A DNA stretch of 59,763 nucleotides, taken from positions 1-59,763 of the forward strand of contig JAEEZY010000028.1 in the NCBI GenBank assembly GCA_016292015.1, read 5' to 3'. The stretch is from Bacteroidales bacterium (lineage in GTDB: Bacteria; Bacteroidota; Bacteroidia; Bacteroidales; P3). A model generated the notes under the pieces. It worked only from the letters and a program-made list of their open reading frames with translations. It had not been told where the DNA came from and did not search any database. Positions within the stretch are counted from its first letter, which is position 1. The number at the start of each line of letters is the position of its first letter. Below, piece by piece: positions 56,391 to 59,763 of the stretch. Position numbers and translations under genes: made by a program.

Positions 56391-57734
56391 TTACCGTACC
56401 GAAAGCTTGGTTGTCTGCGTTCCTTCGGGTGTCGTGATAGTCACATAATAGACGTTGCCCGACGGCAGCTCGCCGTCGAAACGATACTGCGCCTTGTCGT
56501 GGTCGCTGAACTGTGCCACCACGGCTCCGTGGGTGTTGTATATCGTCACGTTCACGCTTTTGCATCCCGTAGCCTGTATATGATAGTGCCCTGTAGATGG
56601 GTTCGGGTAAACCGATACGGTTGCCTGACCGCCCGATTGCATGATTGTCTGGTCGCTTGATTGTGTTCCCGCATCAGGGCGGCCTTTTGACAATACGATA
56701 TGCTCCCACAGCGCGGTGCCTCGGCCGAAGGTGAATGTCATGTCATAACCGTACCATATCAGGTTGCCGTAATAGGCCTTACCTCCCACAATGCTGTCGG
56801 CATAGTGCGGTGTGCCGTCGAGTATCAGCACCAGACTGTCGCAGTCTCCGGGCAGGCTCGAGACATCAACCTTCATACTGAATGCGGTCTGGAAAGGAAT
56901 GTTCGTGCCTGTGATCTTCCAGTTGCGGCTCAGCTTCTCCCAAAGCCCCTCGTCTGTGAACGCCAGCTGGCCGTTGTCGTCACCTGTGAGTAGGTAGCCG
57001 TTCTGCGGTACCTGATTGGATGCCAGCGTCACCACCGCACCCTCGACTTCCGAGAGGCTCTGCGTCTGCACAAGTCCGTACACGGTGTCCACCCCCACGC
57101 CCGTCACCCTGTTGTGATAGGTCTCATTCTCCACAATTCTCCAGACGGTGTCGCCCACGCCGCTCACATGGTCAACCGGCTCGAGCGTCACGCCGTATTT
57201 CACGGCGAGGTAGGTCTGCACCTTACGGAGTTCCGTTGAACCAAGCTTACGGCAATAGTACATCACCTCCGAAACCTTCACATGGCTCTCCAATGTGTCG
57301 TACCCACCTAATACCAGTCTGCAATAACGCTGTGCCGTGTCAATATTCATCACGCTCTGACGCAGCGTGTTTATTATCGGCCCCGGCTGGGTGGTGTCGG
57401 TGTAGGTTATCTCCGCAGCGTCAATCAGTATTCTCTTGGTGGTCAGCCCCCGGGACACGCTGTCGTTGTATTCCAGCCGCCAGATGGCTGACTCCGCAGT
57501 GTCGGTTAAGGGTTTGTATACGACAATCATGGTATACGACTGTGCGCACGGCACACTGTCGAACACCACCGCGCCTGCGCTGTCCATGTTGGTGGCGGGG
57601 TTGAAGTTGTACGTGGTATCGCCCTCCTGGCACTTCCACCAGAAGTCGGGCATGGTCTGCGCCAGCAACGGTGACACTGAAAGGCTCGCATAGCATGCAA
57701 AAGCCGCCACAAAAAAATGTAATAAAAATTTCAT
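56391..57734 (-). CDS. T9SS-sorted surface protein upstream of the RHS toxin
   Basis: A 447-residue protein with a signal peptide (MKFLLHFFVAAFACYASLSVSPLLAQ), a beta-rich middle including LRKVQTYLAVKYGVTL, a stretch typical of Bacteroidota surface proteins, and a C-terminal type A T9SS sorting domain (SVYPNPSTGHYHIQA...YYVTITTPEGTQTTKLSVR). It should be exported by the T9SS and attached to the cell surface. It is co-directional with the RHS gene, which begins 24 bp downstream, so the two are probably one operon. It may help display or deliver the RHS protein; that is inference. Confidence 0.88.
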   Translation of the reverse strand: MKFLLHFFVAAFACYASLSVSPLLAQTMPDFWWKCQEGDTTYNFNPATNMDSAGAVVFDSVPCAQSYTMIVVYKPLTDTAESAIWRLEYNDSVSRGLTTKRILIDAAEITYTDTTQPGPIINTLRQSVMNIDTAQRYCRLVLGGYDTLESHVKVSEVMYYCRKLGSTELRKVQTYLAVKYGVTLEPVDHVSGVGDTVWRIVENETYHNRVTGVGVDTVYGLVQTQSLSEVEGAVVTLASNQVPQNGYLLTGDDNGQLAFTDEGLWEKLSRNWKITGTNIPFQTAFSMKVDVSSLPGDCDSLVLILDGTPHYADSIVGGKAYYGNLIWYGYDMTFTFGRGTALWEHIVLSKGRPDAGTQSSDQTIMQSGGQATVSVYPNPSTGHYHIQATGCKSVNVTIYNTHGAVVAQFSDHDKAQYRFDGELPSGNVYYVTITTPEGTQTTKLSVR

Positions 57735-58297
57735 ACTGACATCCAGTTTATTATGAAGAATTATTGTTTTCTATACCACCTTGACAAGGTTATGCAAATG
57801 TACCTAATATTTTCTACGAATACAATGTTTTTTTCCAAATTTTCATCTCAATCTGTTCCTCTCTTCTCGCCACCCATAAGAATCCCTTTCACATATATTA
57901 GAGGCAAAAAAATATCACATATGTGACAAGCCTTCTGATTATTTTTCAACATTTATAATATTATCATTGATTATCAATTGTATATAAAAATGAATAATTT
58001 TACTTTTTTTTCAACATTACATATTCTGCCTGAAATATGTAATCGTTTTTGAATGTCTCACATGTAAAACAACAACTTCCGCTCTCAAAAATCTACAAGA
58101 GTATATTTTTTAACACACATATTTAACATATCTGTCCCTATAGTCATTCGATATCCGTTCAATCACTACGGATTTATACCCTCTCATATATATTAGTTGC
58201 AAAAAGAGCTAAAAAGTGACATGGATAACAAACTTTTTTCAAATTCTTCTAATTATTACTGATTTTCAGTAAACATTCATTTTTCTAATAGTCACTG
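57735..58297. other. AT-rich gap with repeats between toxin operon and recombinase
   Basis: No gene is present. Two related units, TCACATATATTAGAGGCAAAAAAA (57890-57912) and TCATATATATTAGTTGCAAAAAGA (58184-58207), lie 294 bp apart in direct orientation and are followed in each case by a GTGACA-containing stretch. They may be recombinase binding sites, regulatory boxes or remnants of duplication. The toxin operon promoter is at 57795-57802. Confidence 0.6.
57795..57802 (-). promoter_or_regulatory. Bacteroidota -7 element of the T9SS-protein/RHS operon
   Basis: The minus strand reads TACATTTG followed by CATAA, 61 bp before the ATG at 57734. Confidence 0.65.
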
Positions 58298-59296
58298 TCA
58301 CCGTTCCGAAAACACAGGCAGTTTTCTTACAGCCTTGGACTTTGTCTTGTTTAGCAGGTCGGCATAGACCTCGGTTGTCCTGACATCGCTGTGTCCCATC
58401 AGTTGCTGGACTGTAAATATCGGTATGTCGTGCGATAGAAGCATCACACAGAAAGTGTGCCTTGACGTGTGGTAGCTCACGTTCTTTTTTATCCTCGCCA
58501 GCTTGCACCACTTCTTTATCGTTTGGTTTGCATGCTGTGGACAAATGTTTTCGAAGACATACGTCCCCTTGCGTTCTCTGGACATCAATATGTTTTCCGC
58601 CTGTGTGCATAACGGCATTGTCTCGTCCGCTCCTGTCTTCTGCTGCATGAAATCCAGGTACAGGTGCTTGTTCCTTCGTTTCACGTCAGTCCATTTCAGT
58701 TTCGTGACATCGCTGAACCGCAAGCCTGTCATGCAGGAAAAGAGAAACATCTGCCTCATGCCCTCCTGACTTTCCGGTATTTTAACCTGGTACAGCCGCC
58801 GGACCTCCTGCTCCGAAAGGAAACATTTCTTGTCCTGTGGCCTCTGAGGACGCTTCACCCGCTGAAGTATCCTGTCGTCGAACAGGTCGTTCTTGTATGC
58901 GTTGTGCAGCACACAGGCGAGCTTCTGGAAATACAAGCGCACCGTCCTGCGCTGAAGCCCCTGCGTCTCCAGATGGGTTATGAACCCTTGCAGATACGCC
59001 GTGGTTACATTCTCCATATCCACGTCGCCATAGTCTTTAAGATGCCGTATCATCAGGCGGTAGGAAACCCTTGTCTTTTCCTTCACTGGATGCGATTCGG
59101 CAAAATCGGATGCATATTGCACAAGGCTTGTTGTCACCCGCTCTTCCGTATGTTGCATCCCGAAGTCGGCTTCATAGCGGTACGACGCATCATGTGCTGC
59201 CGCATCGGACTCGATGGTGATTGTGATGTTTCCGTCTGACGCATAGTTTATTGCGCTGATCTGGAAAGGGAAGTTAGAATTGACTGTAAGCTTCAT
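58298..59296 (-). CDS. Tyrosine recombinase
   Basis: The ATG at 59296 gives 332 residues; the TTG at 59332 is less likely. The layout is an N-terminal arm-type segment, an SAM-like DNA-binding domain (KEKTRVSYRLMIRHLKDYGDVDMENVT) and a complete catalytic domain: Arg193 in TGLRFSD, Lys in QQKTGADE, HTSRHTF, MGHSD and nucleophile Tyr311 in TTEVYADL. All catalytic residues are present, so it should be active. It resembles Bacteroidota chromosomal invertases and integrases. It lies between the toxin operon and an inverted RHS tip, which makes tip rearrangement a plausible role. Confidence 0.9.
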   Translation of the reverse strand: MKLTVNSNFPFQISAINYASDGNITITIESDAAAHDASYRYEADFGMQHTEERVTTSLVQYASDFAESHPVKEKTRVSYRLMIRHLKDYGDVDMENVTTAYLQGFITHLETQGLQRRTVRLYFQKLACVLHNAYKNDLFDDRILQRVKRPQRPQDKKCFLSEQEVRRLYQVKIPESQEGMRQMFLFSCMTGLRFSDVTKLKWTDVKRRNKHLYLDFMQQKTGADETMPLCTQAENILMSRERKGTYVFENICPQHANQTIKKWCKLARIKKNVSYHTSRHTFCVMLLSHDIPIFTVQQLMGHSDVRTTEVYADLLNKTKSKAVRKLPVFSER

Positions 59297-59329
59297 TTTG
59301 TTTTGGATTTTAGATTTGCATTGTCGTTT

Positions 59330-59375
59330 CAAAAATACTTTTTTTTTCGTCGCTTGGAATTTATTTGTACATTTG
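59330..59375. promoter_or_regulatory. Divergent promoters between recombinase and inverted RHS tip
   Basis: On the minus strand TATTTTTG (59330-59337) lies 33 bp before the recombinase ATG. On the plus strand TACATTTG followed by CACTG (59368-59375) points toward the displaced tip. Confidence 0.6.
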
Positions 59376-59391
59376 CACTGACCGAAGCAGT

Positions 59392-59432
59392 TACTGGCTT
59401 GTAGAAAAAATTTGTCACCAGTAGCTTTTTTT
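59392..59432 (+). terminator. Hairpin with T-run before the inverted RHS tip
   Basis: TACTGG (59392-59397) and CCAGTA (59418-59423) form a 6-bp stem followed after two bases by about eight T. It lies between the plus promoter and the RHS tip, so transcription reaching the tip may be low. The stem is short, so this call is tentative. Confidence 0.45.
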
Positions 59433-59482
59433 TAAGAAAAAATATCAAAATTTTCCACTCTGACAACAACCCGACTCTGCCG

Positions 59483-59763
59483 ATGACCACGACAATTTCC
59501 GCATATCAAATTCATTGTTCTTTCTCGGGCAAGGAGAAGGACTCAGAAACAGGCTATTACTACTTTGGTGCGAGGTACTACAACTCTGATTTGAGCCTGT
59601 GGTTGAGTGTTGACCCGATGAGTGACAAGTATCCAAGTTTATCACCGTATAATTACTGCGCTTGGAATCCGATGAAGTTGGTGGATCCTAATGGTGACAG
59701 TATTATGATAAAGCGTCAGAATCAAGAAAAAGGCGATTCTCAACTATTATCTAGTTTGTCGAA
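59483..59763 (+). CDS. Displaced RHS tip, inverted relative to the main RHS gene, cut by window edge
   Basis: Reading from an ATG at 59483, a short unrelated N-terminus (MTTTISAYQIHCS) joins FSGKEKDSETGYYYFGARYY and the rest of the RHS-associated core (DPMSDKYPSLSPYNYCAWNPMKLVDPNG), then a new tip begins (DSIMIKRQNQEKGDSQLL) and the frame stays open to the window end. The core is almost identical to that of the 3107-residue gene, but the sequence after DPNG is different, as expected for an alternative toxin tip. It has no shell of its own. The rest of the tip and any immunity gene lie outside the window. Confidence 0.85.
   Translation, partial: MTTTISAYQIHCSFSGKEKDSETGYYYFGARYYNSDLSLWLSVDPMSDKYPSLSPYNYCAWNPMKLVDPNGDSIMIKRQNQEKGDSQLLSSLS
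59522..59565. repeat. Perfect 44-bp inverted repeat, right copy
   Basis: Identical on the opposite strand to 47770-47813. The match stops exactly at 59521 on the left, where the displaced tip leaves the RHS sequence. Confidence 0.9.

Noticed and set aside
56391..57734. Type VI secretion spike or adaptor for the RHS protein
   Set aside because: The protein has a Sec signal and a T9SS sorting domain, and no VgrG, PAAR or Tss genes occur in the window.

Overview
The window looks like a chromosomal segment of an anaerobic Bacteroidales bacterium (Bacteroidota). The evidence is repeated TAnnTTTG-type promoters, a type IX secretion (T9SS) core operon (porP/sprF, gldK, gldL, gldM, gldN), a T9SS C-terminal sorting domain, a six-gene Na+-translocating NADH:quinone reductase operon, a Bacteroidota-type YidC, a CzcCBA efflux system, and many Sec lipoproteins. 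I see no rRNA, tRNA or CRISPR array. The species cannot be named from this sequence.

Layout. 1-4.2 kb (minus): a split transketolase. The N-terminal subunit is separated from the C-terminal subunit by a VWA-domain protein and a four-helix-bundle (S23/Avd-like) protein; a zinc-ribbon protein follows. 4.3-9.2 kb (plus): a DUF4878-type lipoprotein, an EamA transporter and a large glycine-rich secreted protein. 9.5-15.4 kb: nqrABCDEF. 15.5-20.3 kb: yidC, nhaD and a possible lytic-transglycosylase-like protein, closed by a strong terminator. 20.3-22.8 kb (minus): a UPF1-like helicase and a lipoprotein. 22.8-30.1 kb: LD-carboxypeptidase, a lipocalin-like lipoprotein, a His-rich small protein and czcBAC. 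30.1-36.7 kb: an A1S_2505-like protein, an ECF sigma-factor cassette with small lipoproteins, a polysaccharide-deacetylase-like protein and a KdsC-type phosphatase. 36.7-45.9 kb: an RlpA-like protein, the T9SS operon with two gldN copies, and an EEP-family hydrolase. 46.1-59.8 kb: a polymorphic-toxin locus.

Toxin locus. A gene for a T9SS sorting-domain protein (57734-56391) lies directly upstream of a 3107-residue SpvB/FG-GAP/RHS lipoprotein (56366-47043). The RHS protein ends in a variable 198-residue tip with an HEAYGH motif, and its gene overlaps one for an exported candidate immunity protein. Two displaced RHS tips flank the system: one downstream in the same orientation, one at the right edge in inverted orientation beyond an intact tyrosine recombinase. 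The main gene and the inverted tip share a perfect 44-bp inverted repeat about 11.7 kb apart. This arrangement suggests recombinational tip switching and is the most interesting part of the window.

A second theme is a set of degenerate 7-8 bp-unit repeats (such as GTCACAG, AAACTTG, TGCTTGAG, TTAATGGG, GAATTCT). They sit at gene borders, enter nqrA in frame three times, and coincide with several genes that lack an ATG start.
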